The notes beneath the pieces were generated by a model, which made no database searches, had not been told where the DNA came from, and worked only from the letters and a program-made list of their open reading frames with translations. Positions 23,852 through 35,799 of a DNA stretch of 64,000 bases are shown in pieces (the first letter of the stretch is position 1; each line of letters starts with the position of its first letter). Made by a program: the position numbers and the translations under genes. Source of the stretch: Verpa conica (Eukaryota > Ascomycota > Pezizomycetes > Pezizales > Morchellaceae); assembly GCA_033030425.1 (NCBI GenBank), contig JAUFSD010000023.1, positions 248,001 through 312,000 of the forward strand, read 5' to 3'.

Positions 23852-25640
23852 TCACTCATCACCCTCAGCAAGCACTGGCTTCCGCTTCTTTACAACCCTG
23901 TCTGTGTAATGCTTCTTTGAAGGGCACAGACATTGAATATCATAATACTCCCAGTAGTCTTTTCCATAGTTAACTGTGAGTTCCTCAAAAATTGCAATAT
24001 CCCGCCGTGCTACAAACACAGAGAGCGTTTTCCCTTGCCAGCGCTCAAATGCGATTCTACAGTTAGAATAATTAAAACATGCATGGTTGCAGAACCGGGT
24101 CCAATTTCCTGTACGAGATCTTAGTAAATTTTAATTTTCCGAGCACAAGCTAAAGCTTGTCTGTCAATCTAAATCCTTGGAATCTCATATGACCATACCT
24201 TTTTTCATTGAGGTGGTACAGTAGTAATTCTCTTTCGAAAGACCAGCCACTGCTGTTGTGTGCCCTTCTAGCATATACCGATCTGATTTGTATGGACGTG
24301 GGTTCACTGTACCAAGCTCGCCAATGTATTCTCCGATTATCTGATCCTTCTTGATGTTCTACTCATGCACGTTTATCAATAGTACTCCTTTTTTAAGTCC
24401 CGGGCAAGGGGGGGGGGAGGTGTATTCATACTTGCAAGGCTCTGACACCGAATCCACGGTCCCCAGCATTAATTATTTCCACTCTACAAGGGAACCAAAT
24501 ATGACTTGGGCACTGGCAGTCCTTCTCTCGGCAGATTGAGCACTGCTTTGCAGAGTAAAGAAACTTCCCAACGATGCGAGGATCAGTTTTGAACCGTGCG
24601 CGTGCACCTGGCGCGTACACTGGCTTATCGATCACAATGTATGGGGTGAGTCTCGATGCCTCGATCGTTTTCCTATCTTTGGCCGTTACACACCAGAGAT
24701 GGTGGTGGCCATCGTAATCATCTTTGTCAAGTTGTAGCAGTCTCGGGTCACGCTCTCCAAGTGCAAGCTCCAATACCTGGCGCCAGTCACTGCAATAGAA
24801 GGAGCCTGCAAGTTGTATACTGACCTTAGCATCATCAAGATAAATGAAGAATTCGTCCCATTGCTTATCCTCAAGCATGAGCGCATATTGGCGGAACGAT
24901 ACCGAAAACGCCAGTACCGCCAACATCTTCCACCCGAGCTTTTGCGCAATCTCATGATATCGTTGCCACTGGCGCACATAGCTCTTGCCCACTTCCTGAT
25001 CAATCGGCTCAGAAATCCTAGCAAAGAGGACCCCTACACGGAAGTTTATTAGAAGTTCTGCCTCAAGCGTTTTTTTCTTTTTGGGGAAATAGAATTCTTG
25101 GAGGATCCGGATCTGCTTTAATTCTAGCTGGGAGGAGATCCATTGTGCACTTTCTAGTCGAGTTAATATGGAAAGTTCGGAAGCAGGTGCAGAAACGACC
25201 TACTTATTACGACAACAGCCTGTTCCCTATCGGCCTTAACCTTCGAAATCACCAGCTCATTCGTCAAAAGCCTTATCTCCTAAGCAACCTGTCAGCAATC
25301 GATTCGCCCCCCCCCCCCCGCCGCCTCACCCTAGTCCGCATCTGAGCAATCTCATTACCTCAACGAATTTATTTTTTTCAGTTTCTACTGCAGTTATATC
25401 TAGTTCCTTCACACCCTGGACTCGGTCGAATAAGTCTTTGTAGATACACTCCATCATGTCGAGCTCCGTTTTTCCTAGTAAAAAGTTGAATCCCCCGACC
25501 GGACCATATTCCAGGCGCTTTGAACGGCGTAGTTTATCATCGGTGTCAGTCTTGGCTTCATTAACATCAGGGCTTGTTTCTTTAAGTCTACGTTTACGTT
25601 TAGCCGCGCCCCCGGGTGGATTCCAGTCGCCCGACGACAT
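23852..25640 (-). CDS. SET-domain lysine-methyltransferase-like protein
   Basis: Five exons (25640-25359, 25279-25204, 25153-24432, 24358-24199, 24108-23852) encode 498 aa. The N-terminus has a KRKRR basic cluster and a possible coiled coil. The middle, about residues 120-330, is unassigned. A cysteine cluster, CSICREKDCQC, precedes the SET domain. The SET domain runs from GDRGFGVRALQ through IIGEYIGEL (joined across intron 3), NWTRFCNHACF (N421-H422, the NHxC signature) and EELTVNYGKDYW (residues 455-466), to a short CLC post-SET-like end. These are the cofactor and substrate motifs of active SET enzymes, so activity is plausible. The target, histone or other, is unknown. Intron 1 contains a long C run, and exon 2 (76 nt) is the least certain part of the model. 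Confidence 0.88.
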
Positions 25641-26006
25641 CTAGTTGAGTAGGGTATTTCCAGCAGTATGAAGTAATAAAAAAAAAAGTCAATGAAGCGA
25701 CTCGGATCAAGTAGTTGGATTTAGGAGCGGGAGGTAGTTCAGGCGGTTCTTTAAAAGAAACTCGAGCGTGTCTGTAGTTTCTTTGACATACATATTTCTT
25801 GGGGTTTGGGAGCATAGCTTGGACCTCCAAAGGCATTCTCTTGTACCGGGAGCCAAGTCTTTGTTCTATACCTTTGTTCAACTTTAGAGGCTAACTCCGA
25901 AAGGGACATCTAGATCTATTTACCACTAATAACTAAAGTTAGTCCCATGCTAAGGCAACTAATCATCTACACACTTAATTGTGTCTTGGCAATTGAGGAC
26001 TCTAGT

Positions 26007-26016
26007 CTACATGTAG
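26007..26016. repeat. CTACATGTAG palindrome
   Basis: A perfect copy of the recurring 10-bp palindrome, in non-coding DNA upstream of the SET gene. Confidence 0.8.
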
Positions 26017-27448
26017 ATGCGCTACTAGCCATCGGTATCGTCAGCGGAATAGACGAGGCTCAAAGTGTAACCTATCGTAATTTCACCAATTCTTGCCCTG
26101 CCTAGTCGAGATTAAAACATTGCTGGAGTAAGACTTTTTTTATAGTAGGGCTGGCTTTTTTGAATTTTAACCTGAAGCCTAGGTGTCGTTTTGTTATGAA
26201 TATGATAAGGATGGTTATATAAAATTTGATAGAACAATACACTTTACTATAGATAGATGGGACCCTCCACAAAGACTTGGACTGGCTTACTCTGCTGGAC
26301 TTGGTATCCTTAATTTAGCATCTTCCAGTGTAATACCGAGTGATCACTCATGTTTCTAAAAGCGATGACAACTTATGTGTAGTCTAATAATATATATCTA
26401 AGCGACTATACCAATTTATTCCTAGAGATTCGTAGGTCCCTTTATGCCAACTAGTTTAATGCGAATTAGATACATTATCTGACTTGGCTCATCGATTATC
26501 ACTCATTCCAGAGAGAGGCCCCCTTTATACATTTATTTCACTATGGTAGATAAGTGTATTTCTACCCGGTAATGAAATATAGTAGAGTTTAAAGGACTTT
26601 TCTGAGTACTACTTACGGGAAATATTGTGTATTTCAATATTAGGTGACTATTCTATGTAATTTTGTAATCTTTAGGACCTGGGGAACCCTAGTGTGGAGA
26701 GAGTTTAAAAGGAAAAGGAGCAGAGAGAGGAGAAATAGAGGGCTTATAGGGGTTAGTATAGAAATTAGAGAAAGGGAAGAGGAGTGGGGATGGGGAGACA
26801 TGTGGGAGGATGTAGCGAGCAGCGAACAGGAGGAGAGAGAAGCGTGATTTATGTTACCTGATTTACGAGTGCAATCTTGTTTATTGATTAGAAGTTTTAC
26901 TTTTGTTTTTTTGATGTTTGTAAATTGTTTTTGTTTTTGTTTTTGTTTGGGCTTAGCCCGTGGTGTGTAGTGTGAGTACCTTAGCCTTTGGGCTCCATTT
27001 ACCTATGATTAATCTATCTATCTGTAATCTTTAAACAAGTCATCTACTAAAGTTATCAAAGGTGATATGCGCAAACCAATTATTTTAGACCGAATTTCTA
27101 GTAGATAAGAACATACATGTATAGGGCTCCCCTTGCTTTAGAGATTTAATCAATTTAGAGACTTTTCATCACACACCCCAAAAGGCCGTATGCTTCTTTA
27201 ATCTCTTACCCCCTAGCCATGAGGCTACGATGGACTATCATATACTGAAGGAATAGTGGTCTACTATTCCTTGCGAAATTAGTAGCGCTAAACAACTTAC
27301 GAAACCTTTGAATAAGTGAATGAAGTGTAAATACTGTACAATAGTGTTTTGTTCATGGGTTTTGAATACTTGATCCGGTATCAAATGAGCCTCGAAATGA
27401 GTATAAAGTACCATTAGGTCACCGGATAATAACTCTCGTCAAGTAATT

Positions 27449-27506
27449 AAATGTAGGATCACATGTACTTATGATAAATTCATTCATTCATTCAAATGTA
27501 GGATCA
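27449..27506 (+). mobile_element. Micro-insertion copy 2 with 13-bp target duplication
   Basis: A 32-bp insert (27462-27493) starting CATGTACTTATGATAAATTC and ending in TTCATTCATTC sits between two copies of AAATGTAGGATCA (27449-27461 and 27494-27506). The insert is identical over 29 bases to the reverse complement of the one at 53371-53400. Confidence 0.75.
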
Positions 27507-29196
27507 TCTAAAAACATATACAGTCTTTCAAGGAAATTTCCGACCTGTTACGCCTTATCAACCACGGCATAACTGGAAGTCAGAACGGGGTCTATGCATA
27601 TAGGTCAATTGGCCAAGCAAGTACATCGCATGGCATACATAGAGGCCCTGGTTTATAGCGGTTAACAATATGTCTATCTACAGTAGTGACTTGGTGATTT
27701 TCTAGTCCTAAAGTCGTCAAGAGTCGACCTCTAATTAGCTAGAATCATATTAGGAGTTATGGAAAGCGATCTTTTCGCTTTATTTAATAGGAATTTCTAG
27801 AGTTATATGATATAAGATGTGCTTCCCAATTTATCAATCGGCAGAGGTTTACTCATAGTTCTTCATGTATAATCTCGTTGGCTGACTACATGACATTTTA
27901 CCCAAGAAATTACAGGTACCTGAAGTGTAGACTCAAGTAGGATCAACTCATTTGGAATTTAGAATTTAGAATTCGTACTAGACATTTATATATAGCTCAA
28001 ATATCACCTTCTAACTCGTCAAACAGGTTCTTTCACCCCTTTTATCTAAGCCCTGGCCTATTACGCATGGCGCCTTCGCGCCTGATAGATTTAGGTTTGT
28101 ATTCTCTGGATTCCTGATCGAGTCCGGTATATCTCGGTTATACATCTCACCCCTATTTGTCTTCCTGGTTTCGTATCTTGTTCCAGATTCAATCTTCGCC
28201 TTTTGCCCTGTGGGAGCTGGTTCCCTAATACATATATATTTAAGTCAAGTATAGGAGTACTTTATCGAATAATAAAGGGATTCTAGGTACCGTGGAGGTG
28301 GCGAAGTTCAGCATCAGGACCGTTTTAAGCAACTGTAACTACCCCCAACCGGTGAAATTCCTTGGCGATCAATGATATAGTGGGGAATTGATGTGATGAG
28401 GAGCCGAAAAATGTATAAATTTCTAGCATTTGATATATGTAGTGCCGTATTTACTGGCTTATGAATATAGCTGGGGAAATTTGCAAAGGATGTTTCATGG
28501 TTGTGTGCCACCTTCAGTAAGTTGTTGTGGCGCTAGCGAAGTGGGGCTAACGCTATTCCGACGGCAGCTTCTCGAAGTTTTGCAACCCGTCAAAAATAGG
28601 TAACATAACACGAGACTTCGTATCAGACTCTCCTGATCAGTGATCTTTAGAATAATCACCATGCAGTGTTTCGGAGGAACGATATCCCCGGGAATGGTTC
28701 CACAGGCGCTCTCAGGATGCTTGGCTCCTTCCACATCAACAGTTGCTCCTCCCCCACTAGTAGTTCACATAGTTGAACCTCCTGAACTCGGCAGTATTCA
28801 ACTGCAAAAATCGCCATGAAACTTCGCACTGCAATCATAAAGTTTTGAAAATGATACTCAGTAGTTACAAATATTCTCTGTTAAAACATCTCTCGCAATT
28901 CTTTAGGAAGGACACTCAAAATAAATATTTTCATATGATTCTGTCGCTGCCGATTGGGCGCCTTCTTTTAAGGGTGGGTTAATAAAAATACAGTTTAAAT
29001 ATCAATCATTCCCATTCTTCTGTAGTCTGTACCGACGTTGAAGTACTTCCCGGTTTCCATTTCATTCAGACTTTCTTTTCCCCACGATCGCTGTGACTTA
29101 TTCTCGCATCTCACTCTTTTTTCTGCCCGAATATCGACCTTGACGGTGTTACCTTCTTTATTATATTAATTTTACCCTCTTTCCAAATTTCCCATC

Positions 29197-30952
29197 ATGT
29201 CTGGATACCGCAAGTTCCTCATCCTTCTCGTCGCTGTCCTAGAATGCCAAGAGTTTGCCGCAGCGTATGTTCAAATACCCTAACCCTAGAAAGCCAATGA
29301 TCCTACTTCAACATACTGACTTTATTCACAGTGCTCCAGGATGGAAACAGCCAGAGCCAATAATTTCAAGCACCCCTTGCACAACATCAACCTCTATTGT
29401 GCCTACTATGCCGGCATGGAGCGAGCCGCCAGCTCCCCCAGCATGGACTCCCCCGTCTCATAGCATGCCACCACCACCGCAGTGGTCCCAGAGCTCGATG
29501 ATACACCATTCTTCGTCTACTTCAGAGACCTCAACCAGCACCCCCTGCACGACTTCAACTTCTTCAAGCGTTGTGCCACCGCCAATGTGGACTCCACCCG
29601 CGCATAGCCCCATGCCTTCATTGTCAGTAGAGAGCTCGACAAGTACCTCTTGTACAACCTCGACTTCCTCGAGTATTGTACCACCAGCATGGACCCCGCC
29701 TGCACATATCCCCATGTCCTCGTCTTCCTCGAGTGTTATACCGCCACCAGCATGGACGCCACCTGCACATAGCTCAGTTTCTTCGTCGACTTTATCCACC
29801 CATGTGATGTCTTCTTCCAGCATGCCGATGGAATCCTTGTCAAGTACTACATCTACCTCTAGCACTGCTACAATTCCACCCCCGGTATGGACTACGTCTG
29901 AAAGCTCCTCATGGATTGTCTCGACTAGCACACCATGCACGACATCGACTTCTAGTACTGTCACTCTTCCGCCACCAGTGTGGACCACATCTGCCAGTTC
30001 TTCATGGATCGTCTCAACTAGCACTGCGACGCTTCCCCCGCCAGTGTGGACTACATCTGAGAGTTCTTCATGGATCGTCTCAACTAGTACACCTTGCACG
30101 ACATCGACTTCTAGCACTGTGACTGTCCCACCACCAGTGTGGACCACATCGGCCAGCTCCTCTTGGATTGTCTCAACTAGCACTACGACTATCCCGCCAC
30201 CAGTTTGGACTACATCTGAAAGCTCTTCATGGATTGTCTCAACTAGCACTGTGTCCCTCCCGCCACCGGTGTGGACTACATCTGCCAGCTCTTCATGGAT
30301 AGTCTCAACTAGTACTGTAACACAGCCACCAGTATGGACCACATCTGCCAGCTCCTCTTGGATAATTTCGAGCAGTACACCTTCTACCACATCTACCTCT
30401 ACCTCTTCCCCATTGAGCTCTACATGGTCTTCATCCACCGCCTGGTCAACATCTACCGAGTGGAGCTCCTCAACCGCCTGGTCCTCGACCAGCACCTCGA
30501 CCTCAGCCCACACCACCCCAGCAGTCTCGACTCCATCTTCAAGCGCAAGTATCATCATCACCACAAGCACCGTGGTCGTAACCCTTCCATGCAAGAAATG
30601 TGCCGAAGCATCTACCGTCTCCACATACACCTCTACCTGGACCACAACCCCCACCGAGACCCCAGTCCACAACACCGTCCCTTGTAAGCAATGTACCGAG
30701 AGCGCCACTTTGTCGACTATTGTGGTCCCACATTCTACTACTGCTACTACGCCTCCTACATGGACTTACACTACCCCTGTTCCGTCTGCTGCCGCTACCG
30801 GTGGATGGTATTCGTACACTAATTCTACGAATGAAACTGTTCCGTCGCTCCCGGATGTAAAGATGTTTGATTCTAAATCTGCTGTGGGGCATAGGGTGAG
30901 TGGATTGGCTGCGGTTGTGGGTGTGGTGATGGGGTTGTTTGTGTTTGTATAG
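29197..30952 (+). CDS. Secreted Ser/Thr-rich repeat protein with GPI-type tail (cell-wall mannoprotein)
   Basis: Exons 29197-29264 and 29332-30952 give 562 aa. The 67-nt intron (GTATGT to CACAG) splits an Ala codon at the end of the signal peptide, MSGYRKFLILLVAVLECQEF then AAA. The body is dominated by Ser, Thr and Pro, with repeats of PPPVWTTS(A/E)SSSWIVSTST at about 20-30 residue spacing and earlier PPAWTPPAH units. TPCTTSTS blocks recur between them. Near the C-terminus two PCK(K/Q)C motifs appear. The protein ends in a hydrophobic segment (VSGLAAVVGVVMGLFVFV), as GPI-signal proteins do. It is probably heavily O-mannosylated, with wall or surface location inferred. No enzymatic domain is seen. 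A 416-aa antisense frame is a shadow of the repeats. Confidence 0.88.
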
Positions 30953-32623
30953 TGTAGTTTTTGAGACCGTGGTCTTTTTTCTTTTGTCATTCTTGCATTT
31001 TTTTTTATATATATCTCTTTTGTACCTCGTGGGTGGTCGGTGGTTGTTAATTGTCTGTCTGTCTGTCTCTACTGTTTGCATTGAATTTGTACGTTTAGTC
31101 TAGTATCTTAATAGAAAATAATAGAAAAAAAAAAAAAAAACCTTAATCCAAAAAAGTCATGCAGAAGCCTCTAGACCAACGACTATCCTAAACCCATCGC
31201 AGTCAACCCCACCACACCCACTTCCACAAAATTAAAAATCACCCCTCAGTAAAGCGCTCCTAGGCATTCCAGGGAACCTACCACCCAGCAAAAAAAAATC
31301 CACTCAGAACAGGAAGCTCACACCTACCCACGTGGACTGATTCCACACTACCGGTATAAATAACCATGAAACGACAAAAAACGTCTCACAGAAGCATAAC
31401 CTTCTAGATGCAGAAGTTGACAAACGCACAAACTAAATATATATCGAAACAACCACGTAGGTATATAAAACACAGAACTAAGAGACGGACGGATGGATTA
31501 ATCACTACGTGCATATGCATTGTGATATGCGGTCATACACGTTAATCCAGCTCTATTGGGGGGATCATGGAGTTAGAGGGAATGTATATCCGGTGTCTCC
31601 GATACGATACGGGTTTGTTGTAGGTTTTGGAGTTGTAAAGGAAGGAGGCAGAGGTGAGATGTTTGTAGGAGTGATTATTTCCGTGCTGGGGTTGGGACTC
31701 ACCGGCAGTGCTCTCATTCCTATATCGTGATAGAAGATTTGATTAGTTCTGGTCTTAGCTTATTATTTAACCTAGTGATGTAGGATTAGTCTAGGTTATG
31801 AGGTAGCACTGCCTGTAGTAGATTATAAACAGAGTTGAAGGATAATATATGTTAAGGATATACATAGGGAGGATTATTGGATAGATCAAATTGCGTCATG
31901 AACCAGGGAAAAGCTATAGTACTAAAACCATATAGATATTATCACAACGAAATCCCAGTAATAGTTCCAAATCGACAGCTCAGGGATTTCTGACAGAGTA
32001 TCTATAGAAAAATGGGAACATAAGTCGGCTTCTAAACTTTCCTGTCTAAGGTGGTAAAAAGATTTCTCCATAACTATATCACGTCTATCAAACATCATTA
32101 TGAGGTAAACTAGTTGACCTCCCAAGTAACGGCGGTAGAACGCACCAACTCTAGTGGCAAGATGCTTACAAATTTTATTTGTGGCATAGCAACCAAGGCC
32201 TCCCACCCAATTAAAAGAACAATATTTTATGACATCATGCTATTTTATACACAATCATTAGTACACAAAGGCGAGTCTGCTGTATAATATATCTGCTAGA
32301 TTTATTTGAGAGCTTATCAAGTAAGTTGTCTAAAGTTGAAGATCGCTATCGATACATCATTAGTAGTACGTGATTACTATATACCCACAGCTATACCCCA
32401 TTTTTTAGTATGTAGAAGATCGATAGTAGACATTTGAAGAAACAACTAATTACATCCAGGCTCAAAACATATTCATTATTCGCATCTATTTTACAGTACT
32501 TTCCGGTTTTACAAACTCCTTCCCATCCCGGTATATACCATTCCTACCAAACCCATAATATACCACGCCAAAAAACCCTTCATAAACTCATTACGCAACC
32601 ACAAACCCACTCCCCCAAGCACC
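30953..32623. other. Intergenic between wall protein and monooxygenase
   Basis: The region contains a CTGT microsatellite (about 31053), a long A run (31123-31140), and AT-rich sequence. These are the 3' ends of two convergent genes plus about 1.2 kb of unexplained DNA. The minus frame at 31922-32206 lacks an ATG. Confidence 0.55.
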
Positions 32624-34168
32624 CTAAATCGGTCCACTCCCAATCTTCTCATACCCACCCACCTTCCTCTCCTTCTCCACAATCCCCATCGGCATCCCCC
32701 ACCCAAAAATCACAAAGAACGCCCACTTCCACCTAAACGGGTTGACAACCACACACTCCAAAAACCACCAACACAGCTCACCATAAGTAAAGAAGTCAAA
32801 CGCCCCGGTAGGACTCCTCGCCTTCAGCCACCTCGTGATAGCAATCCACAGCCTCATCGCACGATTCGGTGGTCTCGTCAACGGATCATTCAAGAACATG
32901 AGCAACACGCGCGTATACACGCCAATATGAAAATGCCCCACCGTGCCAATAGCATTAACGTATGTGCAATTATTCGCACAGATGTCTGCATGCTGGGGGG
33001 GGAATGTCTGGAGATACCAGTTTGGGGGAGCGTAGGGTTCGGCAAAGACTTCGTCGGGGAGGAATGAGAGGGAGGGCCGGTGGAAGCCGGTTGCGAGGAT
33101 GATCATGTCTGCTGGGATGAAGGTGGTTTTGCCGGGGCCGTCTTTGGGTACGCCTTGCGCGCGTAGGTTGTATTTGATCCCGGTCTCGGTGATGGTTTGG
33201 ATGTCGCCTCGTAGCCAGTGTGCGTGGCCGTTGCGGATTTCGCTAAGTACGAGGTCGTTCACCATTGGTGTGGATTCCCACAGGCCGGTGCTGCCGGGTG
33301 GGGGAGCGAGTGAGGAGAGGTCCCGGTAGAAGAGGTGGCGGAGGAGGAATTCTGGGATGTAGGAAATGTAGAGCTCGGCGCCGAAGACGTTGAGGGAGAG
33401 TAGGGCGTCGATGAGAGGGTTGCGGGGGATTATCCATTTGTCGGACTAGATAGTGGTGTTAGCTGTAGAGATATATTAGAGAGAGGGACATACTCGTGCG
33501 AGGAGATTGACGTTCTTTGCTCCTGAAGAAGCTGCGTATTCGAGGGCTTCAATGGCACTGGCTCCTCCGCCGATAACTGCTACTTCTTTCCCCTTCATGT
33601 CTACTCCGTCCAATTGACTCGAGTGTACAATTCTCCCCTTGAACTTCTCTTGCCCGCCCACATGAGGTATCTTTGGTTCTCCGCAGGTCCCAACTGCTGC
33701 AATAATTCCGTCGAATCTCCACTCTTCATTGTTATTGATAATCCACTTGCCATCATCCCCCTTCCTCACCTCCGTCACCGACGTATTAAAAACAGTCTTC
33801 TGGTCCAATCCATACCGATACCACACACCCTCTATCTGCTGCACTATCGCTTCTCTTTTCGGGTACTCCCCTGTTGAGTAATTCACCGACGGATGGAACC
33901 TATACATGATGCTGTGGATCTGTAGTCCAGAGGTGTTGTTTACGCGAGACCATATCCCGCCAATCTTTGATGAGGACTCGAAGATCACCACGTCAGAGCC
34001 ATGGGAGACACAATGGGCGGCAGAGGAGACGCCTGTGAGGCCAGCGCCAATTATGGCGATGCGGGGCCCGTTGAGGGGTGCATCAGGGCGGGGTGGGCGC
34101 GGCGAGAAGAGGAATATTATTAGTCTCTGAAGAAGGTCATAGAGATAGAGCAAAGGGTGGAAAGACAT
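32624..34168 (-). CDS. Flavin-containing monooxygenase (FMO-like)
   Basis: Two exons (34168-33494 and 33445-32624, 48-nt intron, GCTAAC branch) encode 498 aa. A hydrophobic N-terminus (residues 5-22) may anchor the protein. The FAD site is IAIIGAGLTG (residues 37-46). The FMO fingerprint FKGRIVHS lies at 176-183, and the NADPH site VAVIGGGASA at about 196-205. The ATG motif follows in the second half as ILATGFHRP. The family oxygenates N or S in small nucleophilic substrates, or carries out Baeyer-Villiger reactions, using NADPH and O2. The substrate cannot be inferred. Convergent with the wall-protein gene and divergent from the CAP gene; no biosynthetic cluster is evident. Confidence 0.94.
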
Positions 34169-35070
34169 TACGGCGGAGCTCTAATGAACGCAATTGACTA
34201 TAGTTAGAGAACAGACATATGGTCGAGGCAGATTTATTTATTCTCTCGATAATATTCACATGAAAGTCATATCGATATCGAATACTTGGATGCACAGCAA
34301 CGACGTCATCGTGCCAAGCCTCTCATGGGAATAAAAGATGATTTTATATCCTGGCCAGGGAATTCAATCTCGAGTGCATAGGCACATGTGAGACTGACAG
34401 GACCCCCTGCTTTTTTTTCTCTGGAGGCACAGAACCTCTCAGGAGGAAACTGAGACAGGTGGGCTAGGGTTACGACAAAGGGAAATTCTCCGAGAAACAT
34501 CAACACATTGCAGATCCCCCTCACGATAATAGCATATCATTTCCACACAGTCTTGACCCTCATTTACTCGACCATCCCCTATCCACAGTGCCATGGGTTC
34601 ACAAAACACCCTTGGACGGAGTTAGATCTCCAGAGTCGATTAGCACCCGAGCCTTCTCTCTCCCCCCTATCGCGACTACGAGGGAACACCACAATCAAAT
34701 CTTCAGCCTCTCTCGCACCCGCTCGGTGCGTGTCTCTAAAACGGGAAAAAGGGACGAGAGGAACATCCCGCCAGTATCGGGGGTTTTCACCTCAGTCACG
34801 TTAGGGCGCAATGACCACGCCCCTTTTGGGTCTTGGCGGGCCCCAACTAGTAGCTTTTTCGTTACGGCCCGGTAATCATTAGTTGGACATGAAAAAAAAA
34901 ACACCCGACTCGCAATCACCACGTAAATTAGCTAGCGAAAACAATAGTCATAGTAGTATAAGTCTCCTAGTAGATCAAAAAAAAAACTTCTATATAATAA
35001 ACACATTCCCACCGGCTATTTCTTCTACACCCCACAGCCTCCAGGAAAGAAAGAAAGAGAGAAAGGAAAA
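34169..35070. other. Divergent promoter region, FMO / CAP genes
   Basis: About 0.9 kb between two divergently transcribed genes. A TATATAATAA element at 34991-35000 precedes the CAP gene by 71 bp. Several short frames overlap with no family resemblance. Confidence 0.55.
34991..35000 (+). promoter_or_regulatory. TATA-like element of the CAP gene
   Basis: TATATAATAA lies 71 bp upstream of the ATG at 35071. Confidence 0.5.
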
Positions 35071-35799
35071 ATGCTACTCTTACAAGCCACCCTCTTACTA
35101 TTGACTCTCCCATTCACCCTCTCTGGGGATGTCCCCTCTTCACTCAGCGGTACCCGTCCCGGCGCAGACCCCAGCCGCGTGACATACAGCGACCCCAACG
35201 ACCCTTCCTTCCTCAACGACGCCCAATTCCAATCCGACATGATGACAAACCATAACCGTCTCCGCCGCGAGCACGGCGTCAAAGAGTTACTCTGGGACGA
35301 CAACCTCGCTAGTACCGCTCGGGATATCTGTGCGTCCTGTGTTTACGAGCACTCTGTATACCCCCCTCTCTCTCCTACTCTCTTGGTTACTCGCAAACTA
35401 ACACCTCACAGTACGCAGCTAGAAATGGCGGTCCGTATGGAGAGAACATAGCTGTGGGCTATAAAACCGTCAACGATGTGTGTTATCGCTGGGGCGAATA
35501 TGAACGTGCACAATACGGCGCTGAGTATGATAACCCGACGTTCAATTCAGCGCTTGGACACTTTACGCAGATGGTGTGGGCGGCGACAGAGAGGGTTGGG
35601 TGCGCGAGGAGGAAATGTGTTGGTGCTTATAAGCCCGAGAACGAGAGTTGGTATGTTTTGAAACATTTGTGCCCCCATATATTACATGTGAGTTTTTATA
35701 CTAACTAAAGGGGGTAGGTTTGTAGTCTGTGAGTATGCGGCGAGGGGGAATATTCAGAGTAAGGCATATTATAAGGCGAATGTGTTTAGACCGGTTTGA
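35071..35799 (+). CDS. Secreted CAP/SCP domain (PR-1-like) protein
   Basis: Exons 35071-35355, 35412-35650 and 35718-35799 give 201 aa. An N-terminal signal peptide (MLLLQATLLLLTLPFTLSG) is followed by a short linker and one CAP domain. The domain markers are HNRLRREHGV, LLWDDNLASTARDICASC, YEHS joined to YAARNGGPYGENIAVGY across intron 1, GHFTQMVW, and SWFVVCEY joined across intron 2. The His and Glu residues of the CAP cavity are present. Fungal CAP proteins (Pry1-like) bind sterols or fatty acids, or act at the cell surface. Intron 1 uses an unusual GTATAC donor, but the frame and the family sequence support it. Confidence 0.93.

Larger units (their letters stand above)
25641..29196. other. 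Gene-poor AT-rich region
   Basis: About 3.5 kb without a supported gene. It holds a CTACATGTAG site (26007), a TACATGTA (27114), a purine-rich tract (26700-26840) and micro-insertion copy 2 (27449-27506). The final 150 bp are pyrimidine-rich and lead into the wall-protein gene. Confidence 0.55.

Noticed and set aside
25600..25881. Possible upstream exon of the SET gene
   Set aside because: The frame lacks an ATG near its start and I found no donor/acceptor pair joining it cleanly; the ATG at 25640 already gives a good start.
29278..29288. CCCTAACCCTA, a telomere-like string
   Set aside because: Only two units, and it lies inside the intron of the wall-protein gene, where it probably serves as branch-site context.
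29458..30708. 416-codon minus-strand open frame
   Set aside because: It is the antisense shadow of the Ser/Thr repeat protein; its sequence simply mirrors the repeats, and the plus strand has signal peptide, intron and GPI-type tail.
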